NCBI GenBank assembly: GCA_046349975.1
Contig: JAXMBH010000017.1
Location: forward strand, 39,692-103,691
DNA: 64,000 nucleotides
Source of the DNA: JABDGM01 sp046349975
GTDB taxonomy: Bacteria; Planctomycetota; Planctomycetia; Pirellulales; Lacipirellulaceae
Direction: 5' to 3'
Below are positions 1-8,087 of the stretch, piece after piece. The number at the start of each line of letters is the position of its first letter. The first letter of the stretch is position 1. The notes below the pieces were generated by a model. That model was given only the letters and a program-made list of their open reading frames with translations. It ran no database searches and was not told where the DNA came from. The position numbers were made by a program, and so were the translations under genes.

Positions 1-1092
1 GGCGTGTTGTACGGCGTGTCGAAGTTTGTCAACGGCGTGCTGGGCGATCGGCTCAATGCCCGCTGGTTCATGCCGTTCGGTTTGGTGTGTTGTGCGGTGC
101 TCAACATCGCGTTTGGTTTCAGTACATCGATGGTTGCGCTGGGCGTGCTATGGACGCTCAACGGCTGGTTTCAGGGCATCGGTTTCCCGCCCTGCGCGCG
201 GCTGATGACGCATTGGTTCTCGCCCCGCGAGTTCGCGACCAAGATGGCCATTTGGAACAGCTCGCATTCGATCGGCGCCGGCCTGGTCTTCATCTTGTGC
301 GCCTTGCTGGCGCCGTACGACTGGCGATTGTGCTTCTTTGTGCCGGCCGGCATTGTGCTGTGTGGCGCCGTGTGCCTGGTGTTCACCTTGCGCGATACGC
401 CAGAATCGCTCGGCTTTCCGCCGGTTGAAGGAACCGCCGATCATTCGCAGGATGAGGAGCAATTCAGCGGCGCGGTCATGCGGTTGGTGTTTCGTAATCC
501 ATATATCTGGTTGCTTTCGATTGCTAACTTCTTTGTGTATGCGGTGCGTTATGGAATCCTCGATTGGGCTCCCACCTTTCTGAAGGAAGCCCGTGGCATT
601 AAGCTCGCTGACGCCAATTACATCACGGCAGCCTATGAAGCTGCCGGATTGCTCGGCATGATCTACGGCGGCTGGATCACTGACCGTTTGTTTGGCGGGC
701 GCGCGGCTCGCGCGTCGTTTTTCTACATGATCGGTTGCACGGTCTCACTGCTGTTGTTCTGGAAATTGCCGAATCAAACGTGGGTGTCGAGCACCATCTT
801 GCTTTGTCTTGTCGGGTTCTCCATTTATGGGCCGCAAAGCCTTATCGGCACGGCAACCGCAAAGCTCGCCACGAAGCGGGCGGCCGCGACAGCGATTGGT
901 CTAAACAGCATTTTCGGTTATGCGAGCACGACGCTTTCGGGTTGGGGCATCGGCCGGATCGCGCAACAAAACGGTTGGGATGCCGGGTTCTTGGTGTTTG
1001 TGGTGTGCAGTGCGATGGGAGTGCTGTTGTTCGCAGTTTGCTGGGGAGCGAAAGCCCATGGCTATGCCGAAGTTGAAGATGCCAATGCCTAG
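1..1092 (+). CDS. MFS transporter, OPA (GlpT/UhpT-like) family, 5' truncated
   Basis: The reading frame is open from the first base, so the start lies upstream of the window; about 363 residues remain. The visible N-terminal part reads YGVSKFVNGVLGDRLNAR, which matches the helix 2-3 loop signature (YGxSKxxxGxxxDRxNxR) of the organophosphate:phosphate antiporter branch of the major facilitator superfamily. About ten hydrophobic segments follow, with a hydrophilic central loop at about residues 140-155 that separates the two six-helix bundles. It should be an inner-membrane antiporter for a phosphorylated or organic-anion substrate; the substrate cannot be read from sequence. The stop codon touches a copy of the dispersed palindrome (1093-1263). 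Family is fairly certain, substrate is not. Confidence 0.85.
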   Translation, partial: GVLYGVSKFVNGVLGDRLNARWFMPFGLVCCAVLNIAFGFSTSMVALGVLWTLNGWFQGIGFPPCARLMTHWFSPREFATKMAIWNSSHSIGAGLVFILCALLAPYDWRLCFFVPAGIVLCGAVCLVFTLRDTPESLGFPPVEGTADHSQDEEQFSGAVMRLVFRNPYIWLLSIANFFVYAVRYGILDWAPTFLKEARGIKLADANYITAAYEAAGLLGMIYGGWITDRLFGGRAARASFFYMIGCTVSLLLFWKLPNQTWVSSTILLCLVGFSIYGPQSLIGTATAKLATKRAAATAIGLNSIFGYASTTLSGWGIGRIAQQNGWDAGFLVFVVCSAMGVLLFAVCWGAKAHGYAEVEDANA

Positions 1093-1263
1093 GGGTGGCT
1101 GGGGGTCGAGCCGGAGGCGAGCCCCCAGTGACATTCCAGTTGACGTGACGCATTGAAGTATTCTAGGGGTGGCTGGGGTCGAGCCGAAGGCGAGCCCCCA
1201 GTGCCGGGCCACGGTTGTTGACCGTTTACTGGGGGCTCGCTGCGCTCGACCCCAGGCACCCCA
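1093..1263. repeat. Dispersed palindrome family A, solo arm plus full copy
   Basis: A single arm (1093-1130) is followed after about 35 bp by a full element (1166-1263). Each arm reads GGGTGGCTGGGGTCGAGC then GAGCCCCCAGTG; the right arm is the reverse complement. It fills the space between the convergent MFS and ThuA genes and could fold as a long hairpin in RNA from either strand. Confidence 0.85.
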
Positions 1264-1286
1264 TGCAAGCGCGGCCGGGATTGCAT

Positions 1287-2201
1287 CTAATGATCTGCTC
1301 CTAGCCAGATGATGTCGTTGAAGCGGTCGACGGGTTCGTGGGCTGTCCAGGCGATGCCGCGAAAGACGAGCAGGCGGTAGAGCGGGTCGTCGAGTGTCCA
1401 CGAGTAGTGGCCGGGGATGCACACGAACACGCGGCCGCCGTTGGGCTCAGTCGTCCACAGTTGCGGTTGTGGAGCGCCGTCTTCGGTCGAGCTGGCGAGC
1501 ACGCGGCTGGCGGGCAACGTGCCGCTGAGCTTCCAATAGGCTTCATCGACGAGGTTGAGCTTGTCGAAGTTGCGGGCGATCGGGTGGTTCGTCGAGCGGT
1601 TGAACGCGAGGGTCAACGGGCCGTGCCGATAGGCGATCGGGTTTGCCTTGGCAAGGCCGATGCGCTGGGCGAAGTCTTGACCGTGTTCGCGGCCGTCGAG
1701 CGACCAGTGAATGTACACGATGCCGCCGCCGCGTTTGAGGAAGGCGTCGGTATCGGCGGCCCGCTGGTCGTTCCATTCGCCATGCTGATGAATGACCATG
1801 ACATCGATGTCTTTGAGCTCGTCGACCTTCGGCCAGATCCAGGCCTTGGAGACTTTTACATTCTTCGCTTCACCGAGCAACGACGCCCAAACATTCTGCC
1901 AAGTCGGGTAGTCGTGCTCGCCGATGCCGTGATCCTTCGGGCCGGCGAGGAGTAGGATTCGCAGCGGCCTCGCCTTTTCGGCGGACGAGGGTGCACCGGC
2001 CAGCACGGCATTCACTTCCGCTGCGGTGCGCGGTTGAGGGCGTGGGCCGGGGTGATCATGCGGCATGCTCATCGCCGCTGTGGCGGGTGGAGCTGGTTCA
2101 TTGGCGCTGACTGTGGCGCTCGGAAGCCAGGCGGCGAGTACCCAGCTCAGCACGATGAGCAGCGCGAGTGTGGGGCGAGTTGATTGCGATGAATGATGCA
2201 T
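1287..2201 (-). CDS. Exported ThuA-like domain protein
   Basis: 304 residues from an ATG with GGAG six bases upstream; the same frame is open much further upstream only as antisense of the next gene. An N-terminal signal peptide (about residues 1-34, cleavage near VSANE) is followed by a Pro-rich spacer and a ThuA-like fold from about residue 80. Family-typical stretches are RILLLAGPKDHG, DVMVIHQHGEW, GGGIVYIHWSLDG and GRVFVCIPGHYSW. ThuA-like proteins have a class I glutamine-amidotransferase-like fold and are common in planctomycetes near sugar or glycan genes; their biochemistry is poorly defined. It is divergent from the FAD oxidoreductase at 2541 and is likely periplasmic. Family assignment is good; function is open. 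Confidence 0.85.
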   Translation of the reverse strand: MHHSSQSTRPTLALLIVLSWVLAAWLPSATVSANEPAPPATAAMSMPHDHPGPRPQPRTAAEVNAVLAGAPSSAEKARPLRILLLAGPKDHGIGEHDYPTWQNVWASLLGEAKNVKVSKAWIWPKVDELKDIDVMVIHQHGEWNDQRAADTDAFLKRGGGIVYIHWSLDGREHGQDFAQRIGLAKANPIAYRHGPLTLAFNRSTNHPIARNFDKLNLVDEAYWKLSGTLPASRVLASSTEDGAPQPQLWTTEPNGGRVFVCIPGHYSWTLDDPLYRLLVFRGIAWTAHEPVDRFNDIIWLGADH

Positions 2202-2540
2202 CTTGTTCTCCGCGGGATGGTGGTGCGGCTTCATTGTAGCATCGGCGACGCGTATCTCCGGCGAGGCCGTGCTGAAGGAATGATGGGATGTGCGATTGTG
2301 TGTCATAATATGTGAGCGACAGTTCACCGGGGGCTCGCCTGCGGCTCGACCCCAGGCACTCCCGAGGTGCGCGCTGGCGTTCGCTGCACGCGATGCCAGG
2401 CGACCCCACGACGCCTGGCAGGTTGTTGTTATGGTGATTACGGCACGCCGAGCGTGCCTACTACATTTGGGGGCTGGTGACTGTGGCGATTGTGAGTGAC
2501 AACGGCTAGAGTGAAATCTGCCTCTGGAGATTGTGTTGCC
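2202..2540. other. Divergent intergenic region with one family A arm
   Basis: This spacer holds the promoters of the divergent ThuA and FAD genes and a solo right arm of palindrome family A at 2324-2362 (CGGGGGCTCGCCTGCGGCTC core). A smaller inverted pair, GCCAGGCG/CGCCTGGC, lies at about 2395-2419. I could not pick a confident promoter. Confidence 0.5.
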
Positions 2541-4199
2541 ATGATGTTGAATTCGGTGCGGCGTGCGGTTCTGGTGGCGTTGGTATGTGCCTTGACGATT
2601 GGCGGCCCGGCAATGGCTGCCGCTGAGTCGGTTGATATTGTCGTCTACGGCGGCACGTCGTCGGGCATCGTGGCGGCGATTGAGGCGAAGCGGCTGGGTA
2701 AGTCGGTGGCGCTCATTGAGCCGTCGAAGCACCTGGGTGGTTTGACGACCGGCGGGCTGGGGGCGACCGACATCGGCAACAAGCAGGTGATCGGCGGGCT
2801 CGCGCGTGACTTCTATCATCGCGTGTGGAAGTACTATCAGGACGATGCAGTGTGGGTGCATGGCACTCGCGATGCGTACAGCGCTGAAAACGCTCGCTAC
2901 AACCCGAATGACGACACGATGTGGACCTTCGAGCCGCACGTGGCAGGGAAGATTTATGACGACATGCTCGGCGAAGCGAATCTTCGCCCGATGGTGGGCG
3001 AGCGGCTGGATCGGGTCCATGGCGTTAAGAAGGAGGGCGGGCGAATCACTGCGATCACGATGGAATCGGGTCGCACGTACGCGGGCACTGTGTTCATCGA
3101 TGCGACGTATGAAGGCGATCTCATGGCGGCGGCGGGTGTGTCGTATCATGTTGGTCGCGAGGCGAACGATGTGTATGGCGAAACGCTTAACGGCGTCGAG
3201 CCGGAGCAGAACACCAAGAATCATCGATTTCCGAAGGCGGTTGATCCTTATGTAAAGCCGGGCGAACCGGCGTCGGGGTTGTTGCCGGGCGTGCAGGTGA
3301 CGAAGCTGCCGCCGAGCGGTTCGGGCGATCGGCTCGTGCAGGCGTACTGCTTCCGGTTGTGCACGACCGATGTGCCGAAGAACCGGGTGGCGTGGCCGAA
3401 GCCAGCGGATTACGACGACGCGCGGTATGAGCTGTTGTTCCGCAATTTCGAAGCGGGCGACGTGCGGGCGCCGTGGAATCCCTTGTTCATGCCGAACCGC
3501 AAGACAGATACGAACAACAACGGAGCGTTCTCGACTGACTACATCGGCGGGAACTATGAGTATCCCGACGCGGATTACGCGATGCGCGAGAAGATCATTG
3601 CCGATCATCGTTCGTATCAGCAGGGGCTCTTGTGGGCGCTGGCGAATCATCCACGAGTGCCGGCGAAAGTGCGGGCTGAGTTTCAGCGGCTGGGCATGGC
3701 GAAAGACGAGTTCGTGGAGAATGCGAACTGGCCGACGCAGCTGTATGTGCGCGAGGCACGGCGGATGATCGGTCCGTATGTGATGACCGAGCACAATTGC
3801 CGGGGCAGCCAGGTGGCGGAGGACTCGGTCGGCATGGGCGCGTACGGCATGGATAGCCACAACATTCAACGATATGTGACGCCGGAGGGCCACGTACAGA
3901 ATGAAGGCGACGTGCAGGTCCACGGGTTCAAGCCGTACCCGATCGGCTATCGGTCGCTCACGCCGAAGGCGGGTGAGTGCGAGAACCTGCTGGTGCCGGT
4001 TTGCTTATCGAGTTCGCACATTGCGTACGGGTCGATCCGCATGGAGCCGGTGTTCATGATCCTGGGGCAGTCGGCAGCGAACGCGGCGGCGCTGGCGATC
4101 GACGGGAAGACGAGCGTGCAGGCGGTGCCGTATGAGCGGCTGCGGGAGCGGCTGCTGGCCGAGGAGCAAGTGCTGGGGACGAAGGCCGCTGCGCGATAG
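2541..4199 (+). CDS. Exported FAD-dependent oxidoreductase (FAD_oxidored family)
   Basis: 552 residues starting at one of two adjacent ATGs (2541 or 2544) with GGAGA about 11 bases upstream. A signal peptide ends near residue 27 (PAMAAAES). The Rossmann motif follows directly: VDIVVYGGTSSGIVAA, an acidic end of beta-2 (ALIEPSKHLGG) and the TTGGLGATD segment typical of planctomycete FAD-dependent dehydrogenases. The C-terminal part carries GSIRMEPVFMILGQSAA, which closes the FAD site. It should be a secreted flavoprotein oxidising or reducing an unknown, perhaps carbohydrate-derived, substrate. It is divergent from the ThuA gene. Cofactor binding is well supported, the substrate is not. Confidence 0.88.
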   Translation: MMLNSVRRAVLVALVCALTIGGPAMAAAESVDIVVYGGTSSGIVAAIEAKRLGKSVALIEPSKHLGGLTTGGLGATDIGNKQVIGGLARDFYHRVWKYYQDDAVWVHGTRDAYSAENARYNPNDDTMWTFEPHVAGKIYDDMLGEANLRPMVGERLDRVHGVKKEGGRITAITMESGRTYAGTVFIDATYEGDLMAAAGVSYHVGREANDVYGETLNGVEPEQNTKNHRFPKAVDPYVKPGEPASGLLPGVQVTKLPPSGSGDRLVQAYCFRLCTTDVPKNRVAWPKPADYDDARYELLFRNFEAGDVRAPWNPLFMPNRKTDTNNNGAFSTDYIGGNYEYPDADYAMREKIIADHRSYQQGLLWALANHPRVPAKVRAEFQRLGMAKDEFVENANWPTQLYVREARRMIGPYVMTEHNCRGSQVAEDSVGMGAYGMDSHNIQRYVTPEGHVQNEGDVQVHGFKPYPIGYRSLTPKAGECENLLVPVCLSSSHIAYGSIRMEPVFMILGQSAANAAALAIDGKTSVQAVPYERLRERLLAEEQVLGTKAAAR

Positions 4200-4553
4200 A
4201 TGATCGCGTTTTTGTGTAGATGCGCAAAACTCTTCCCCTGGATTGTGCGCATCTTGAAGCCACAGCGCGGCTCGGTTGGCGTCACGCTGAGCGCGCAGCG
4301 GTGGCGGTCTTCGTTCAGTCTGCGGCCAGGTGCGCGAAGTGACGAGCCGCCGGCCAGGCGGTCGTTCCGGTTCGAGATGTCAAAGAGCAGTCGCTGGGTG
4401 TTGCGCTGATTGCTGGTCGCCATCCTAGAACAGATACGGTACGGATGTCCACAATAAAAAGTAGCCACCGTGTGTGTTTCCAGTGGTAGTTGCCGGAATG
4501 TGAAAGTCCGTGGTGGGCGGGGGCGTGCAACGGCCAAAGCCTCAGCGGCGAGA

Positions 4554-4654
4554 AGCCCCGTGAACGGGGCTGTGCGGAAATGGTTGGGGGGCGACAACCC
4601 GCCGTGAACGGCGGGGCTAGTATCGTTGCGCGAGGAAGGGCGGTGAAACCGCCC
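4554..4654. repeat. Three consecutive hairpins with GTGAA loops
   Basis: GCCCCGTGAACGGGGC (4554-4569), CCCGCCGTGAACGGCGGG (about 4599-4616) and GGGCGGTGAAACCGCCC (about 4638-4654) share a GTGAA/GTGAAA loop and GC-rich stems. They look like degenerate copies of one short repeat. Confidence 0.7.
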
Positions 4655-4916
4655 TGGTTGGGACGGGGGCGTTTGTCGCCCGGCCGTTGGGGATTGCCGT
4701 TGGCTGTCGAAGGTCGTAGTTCGGACGTTGGTGGTGGGAGTAGTGTGCGTGTCGTCACATATTCGTCGTGCGATAGTGAGCAATGGCCAATGTATCGACG
4801 CAGCTGTCAATTGCCTTGCAGTATCGCGGTCGGGGTAACATCGACGTTGCTTCTCTGAGAGCGTTGCCCGAGGGCAGCGCCCGATTGATGCGCATCGACG
4901 CCTTGGCATCGCAACT

Positions 4917-4949
4917 TCCATGCACTTGCTTGCGCTGCGTGCTTCGGAC
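4917..4949. repeat. Dispersed short repeat F, copy 1
   Basis: CACTTGCTTGCGCTGCGTGC followed by TTCGGA. Near copies occur at 14643-14672, 15859-15886 and 24249-24280, all outside recognisable domains. Confidence 0.6.
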
Positions 4950-4969
4950 ACTGGGTTACACTGTGAACG

Positions 4970-5003
4970 AAAAAACCGGGCCGACTCGGGGGAGTCGGCC
5001 CGG
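4970..5003 (-). terminator. Rho-independent terminator of the PDZ gene
   Basis: A perfect 12 bp stem (CCGGGCCGACTC with GAGTCGGCCCGG) closes a GGGG loop at 4976-5003. On the minus strand it is followed by six T (4975-4970). It lies 116 bp past the stop of the minus-strand PDZ gene at 5120. Confidence 0.85.
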
Positions 5004-5061
5004 TGTGGGTTTCGGAGGTGTGGCGTAGTCGAGGCTAGTTCACGTTGAGGGCCGGTCTCGG

Positions 5062-5090
5062 AACCGGGGGCTAGCGCCCTGCGGCTGATG
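5062..5090. repeat. Dispersed repeat E, copy 1
   Basis: AACCGGGGGCTAGCGCCC followed by TGCGGCTGATG. A close copy with an inverted partner lies at 29913-29982. Confidence 0.6.
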
Positions 5091-5119
5091 AGGTCGGACC
5101 CTCTAGTGATCGTGCCTAA

Positions 5120-6118
5120 CTACTTCGACGACTCGGTTTTGGCTTCTGGTTTCTCGGCTTGGTTGTCGTTGCCGAGACGTTTTTGGAGTTCTTCGAGGCG
5201 TTGTTCCATGCGTTCGAGGCGGTCTTGCAGGCGACCGTCGTCGAAGCCGGGGCCGAGGTTGCGATGCTCGAAGCGGGGGAAGTTCACCATGCCTTGGCCG
5301 TGGAGCATGCGCTCAACGTGCGGACGGATGTCTTCGGGCAGCTTCTTGAGGGCTTCGGCATCGTCGCCGGTGACGGTCCAGGTTTCGTCGCCGCGCTTGA
5401 CGGTGACTTGCGTTGGCTGGCCGTCTTGCTTCTGAACGCTGATGGAGACGCCGTTGGGCAGGTTGTCCATGCCGCCGCCACCGCCGACGATCACGCCGTT
5501 GCCGAAGTTGCGGAACTCGAGCGGCAGATCGCGGAAGATGCCTTCAGGGCGAGGCATGTTGCCGGGACCGACTTCAAGGGACGGTTGCGGCAAGGCGGCG
5601 TTGGCCGGGCGCTCTTCGGGCTTGATCGCGACGGTCTCGCCCTTGTTGTGGCGGAGCACGTCGAGCTTGATTTCGCCCTTGTTCGGGGCTTCGGAGATGA
5701 CGAGCTCTTGCAGATCGCTCATTTCGTGGAGGTCTTTGCCGTTGGCCTTGAGCAGGATGTCGTGTTGCTTGAGGCCGGCTTTGGCGGCCGGGCTATCGGG
5801 GACAACGTTCACGACGATGAGACCGCTGTTCTCGGGCAGATCGAGTTGAGCGCGGAGCGGATTGTCGGGCGTGATCGGGCCGCCGAGGATGCCGATCCAA
5901 TACTTCGGCAACTGCGCAGGCGCGTGGTCGTCGGAGCCGTCGTTTGGCGGCGGAAGGTTCGGGCTGTCCTGTCCGTTGGAGCGGCCGATCTTCACGACCT
6001 TGCCGTCGGCATCGTCGCTGTTGGAACTGTTGGCGGCGTTGGCGAGGGCGCCGCCGCCGAGGACGAGCGCTACCATGAGCGCCCAGTTCGCTGCGCTGCG
6101 CAGAAATTGTGTTGACAT
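5120..6118 (-). CDS. Exported PDZ-domain protein with C-terminal coiled coil
   Basis: 332 residues. Of two in-frame ATGs (6124, 6118) the second is seven bases from AAGGAG and fits better. A signal peptide ends near ANAANSS. A PDZ domain spans about residues 75-165 (YWIGILGGPI, SGLIVVNVVPDSPAAKAGL, HDILLKANGKDL). A Gly-rich segment then precedes a region with WTVTGDDAEALKKLPEDIRP, and the C-terminus (about 290-325) is a heptad-patterned coiled coil (RLERMEQRLEELQKRL). No protease domain is present, so it is probably a periplasmic scaffold. It lies on the same strand behind an ECF sigma/anti-sigma pair and ends at a strong terminator (4970-5003), so it may belong to that regulon. Confidence 0.85.
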   Translation of the reverse strand: MSTQFLRSAANWALMVALVLGGGALANAANSSNSDDADGKVVKIGRSNGQDSPNLPPPNDGSDDHAPAQLPKYWIGILGGPITPDNPLRAQLDLPENSGLIVVNVVPDSPAAKAGLKQHDILLKANGKDLHEMSDLQELVISEAPNKGEIKLDVLRHNKGETVAIKPEERPANAALPQPSLEVGPGNMPRPEGIFRDLPLEFRNFGNGVIVGGGGGMDNLPNGVSISVQKQDGQPTQVTVKRGDETWTVTGDDAEALKKLPEDIRPHVERMLHGQGMVNFPRFEHRNLGPGFDDGRLQDRLERMEQRLEELQKRLGNDNQAEKPEAKTESSK

Positions 6119-6365
6119 GATCATTCTCCTTTGTGTTGGTTGCGAGTTACAGTTCAGGAATTAACAAGCGTTGCAGATCGATAATAAGGATGCATCAAGA
6201 CTATGCATGGCCTCAGGTCTCTACGGGAATATACAGCTGTAAGTGTGTAACGCTTTCAGCGTAAGGTGGCGAACACTTTCTGAGATAACCCAGCGTGCGC
6301 TCGCAGAGCCGAGCGACGCTGGGCTCTGGAGTTCAACGCCGTTGGCGTAGGCGAACGCTCCGCGG

Positions 6366-7088
6366 CTAATACACTTTGTTGCTGACGGGTACGATCTTCG
6401 TATCTTCCACCGGCACGATCATCGGCCGGCCGTTTTCGAGCCACATCGGCGCGAACTTGCGTTGCGATTTCACCGCATAGCCTTGCTGCTGCAATTGGTT
6501 ACGAACGTCGTCGGGGACGCCGGTTTGGAATTGCAGGCCGAGGTCGGGGTCGAGTGCGTTGGCGTCGACGAGCGGCACCCGCACGCGGCGAAGCTGGCCT
6601 GAGTCGTCGCGGACCCACAAGTTCAACGCATCACTGGGGTTTTTCGGCACGCGATTGACTTGTGGCGCCGGCGGGCTGTTCGGTGGTGTGGTGGCTACTT
6701 GGTGGTCATTAGGCGTGGCACCTGCGACTTGGTTCGTGTTACCGCGTTGCATGGAGCCAACGCGGAATGCGACCAGCAGCGCGGCCGCGATGGCGAGCCA
6801 TGCGCTGGCCGACTTTATCGATATACGCTGGTCGGTGGTGGTTGGTGCGGGAGATTCTTTGTCGGCATCGACAGTTTGTACAGATTGTGATGCTGGTGCA
6901 GCGGGTTGTGGTTCTGCGAGGATTGCGCGGGAGTGTTCGCGCCAGGATTGGGCTTCGAGGAAGGCGAGCGCGCATTTGCGCCAGCCGTCGCGACGCGCGT
7001 CGAGCGATGCGAGCAACGTGCGACGTTCGGCGGAAGTGAGTTCGCCGTCGACGAGGCGGTCGAAGAGGATGTCGTCGTTGGTGTTCAT
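6366..7088 (-). CDS. Membrane anti-sigma factor-like protein
   Basis: 240 residues. The N-terminus (ILFDRLVDGELTSAERRTL) has the helical pattern of the anti-sigma domain that binds ECF sigma factors, but without the HxxxCxxC zinc motif. One transmembrane helix lies at about residues 100-117 (AWLAIAAALLVAFRVG), followed by a Pro/Asn-rich extracytoplasmic spacer and a small C-terminal domain. It sits 160 bp downstream of the ECF sigma gene at 7249-7836 on the same strand, the usual arrangement for a sigma/anti-sigma pair. The spacer between them is nested inverted repeats. The C-terminal domain could sense an envelope signal; that is inference. Confidence 0.75.
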   Translation of the reverse strand: MNTNDDILFDRLVDGELTSAERRTLLASLDARRDGWRKCALAFLEAQSWREHSRAILAEPQPAAPASQSVQTVDADKESPAPTTTDQRISIKSASAWLAIAAALLVAFRVGSMQRGNTNQVAGATPNDHQVATTPPNSPPAPQVNRVPKNPSDALNLWVRDDSGQLRRVRVPLVDANALDPDLGLQFQTGVPDDVRNQLQQQGYAVKSQRKFAPMWLENGRPMIVPVEDTKIVPVSNKVY

Positions 7089-7103
7089 GGTCGTGTGATG
7101 ATT

Positions 7104-7256
7104 AACCGCTAATGGACGCTAATAATTCACTAATGGTTTTTGTAGCTGGATTCGCGAGAATTCAGTTTGTTGAAAATGGACGTCTTGTGGCGGGGCGACT
7201 GAATTCTTGCGAATTCAGCTACGGGTTTGATTAGCGTGTTAGCGTCTATTAGCGGT
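7104..7256. repeat. Nested inverted repeats between sigma and anti-sigma genes
   Basis: An outer pair, ACCGCTAATGGACGCTAAT (7105-7123) against the reverse complement at 7229-7256, encloses a family B pair: GTAGCTGGATTCGCGAGAAT at 7142-7165 and the matching CTGAATTCTTGCGAATTCAG at 7199-7222. The outer right arm contains the TAA stop of the sigma gene. Confidence 0.8.
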
Positions 7257-7836
7257 GTGCTGTTGGTGATTTCAAACTGGGGTCGAGGCGGTGGAGGGCA
7301 GTGCGCATTTTTTGGCGGGCGCGGTGGAGGCGGGCTTCCACGGCGCTAATGCTGAGCCCCAGGTGTGCGGCGAGTTGCTGGTAGGACCAATCCTCTGTGT
7401 ACTTGAGCAACATGATTTCGGCGTCGCGCGGGTGGAGGTCAGCGAGTGCCTGCCGGACGAGCGTTTTGCGTTCGTCGGCGAGGAGCCAGCTCAGCGGATC
7501 GGTTGTCGTTGCGGCGCCATCGGTGGATGGTTGCCGATCGGCGTAGCGATCGAGCAGTTTGCGTCGTCGGCCTTGTCGACGGCGGTACTGCAGTGCCCCG
7601 ACCACGGCTAGGCGGTAGAGCCAGCCCGCGACCCGCGCCGGGTCGCGAAGCTGATGCCCTTTCTCGATGGCCGCGATGGACACTTCCTGCAGCACGTCGT
7701 CGGCCGCGGCGGCGTCGCCGAGGCGCGCGAGCGCGACGGTCCGCAACCAGCGGCCGTGTCGATCGAGTTCGGCTGGCCAATCGATTGCATTGGCCGGCGG
7801 CTGCTTAGGCCGCGCGGTCGAGTCATCGTTGGGCAT
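7249..7836 (-). CDS. ECF-type RNA polymerase sigma factor
   Basis: 195 residues from the ATG at 7836; a GTG at 7908 in the same frame is possible but adds a low-complexity leader. Region 2 is seen in ADDVLQEVSIAAIEKG and DPARVAGWLYRLAVVGALQY, and region 4 near the C-terminus in HPRDAEIMLLKYTEDWSYQQ with the helix-turn-helix LAAHLGLSISAVEARLHRAR. This is the two-domain layout of extracytoplasmic-function sigma factors. It directs RNA polymerase to a small regulon, probably including the downstream anti-sigma and perhaps the PDZ gene. The stop codon lies inside an inverted repeat. Confidence 0.9.
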   Translation of the reverse strand: MPNDDSTARPKQPPANAIDWPAELDRHGRWLRTVALARLGDAAAADDVLQEVSIAAIEKGHQLRDPARVAGWLYRLAVVGALQYRRRQGRRRKLLDRYADRQPSTDGAATTTDPLSWLLADERKTLVRQALADLHPRDAEIMLLKYTEDWSYQQLAAHLGLSISAVEARLHRARQKMRTALHRLDPSLKSPTAHR

Positions 7837-7967
7837 GGCTGGAGAGATAGTTGCCGCGGGGTGGGGGTGGCTTGCGGGAAAATTTTGGGGGAAAGCAGGT
7901 TTATGCACTGAAGGTGACGGATGCGAATGTGGGCCGAGAAATTAGCTTTAATCTCTGTTTGGTTTCC

Positions 7968-8060
7968 GCCCCTTGATGGGGAGGGTTAGGGAGGGGTGAA
8001 GTTCGGCGTATGCGTAGGAGCCCCCTCCCCATCCCTCCCCGCGGCGGGGGAGGGGGCCGG
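7968..8060. repeat. C/G-rich inverted repeat family G
   Basis: Arms with CCCCTTGATGGGGAGGG and GGGAGGGG (7968-7997) pair with CCCCCTCCCCATCCCTCCCC (8021-8040) and a second GC stem to 8060. It separates the sigma gene from lgt. A shorter relative is at 17511-17545. Confidence 0.6.
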
Positions 8061-8087
8061 AAGCAAATTTTGAAGTAAATTGCGACG

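Larger units (their letters stand above)
4200..5119. other. 920 bp without a credible gene; hairpins and short repeats
   Basis: Open frames on both strands here lack family resemblance, a start site or consistent codon use. The stretch contains three consecutive hairpins at 4554-4654, a short dispersed sequence at 4917-4949, the terminator of the PDZ gene at 4970-5003 and a 29 bp repeat at 5062-5090, all listed separately. Confidence 0.6.

Noticed and set aside
2202..3923. Minus-strand extension of the ThuA reading frame (878 codons in total)
   Set aside because: It runs antisense to the well-supported FAD oxidoreductase gene and is Arg/His-rich without a domain; the real start has a signal peptide and ribosome site at 2201.
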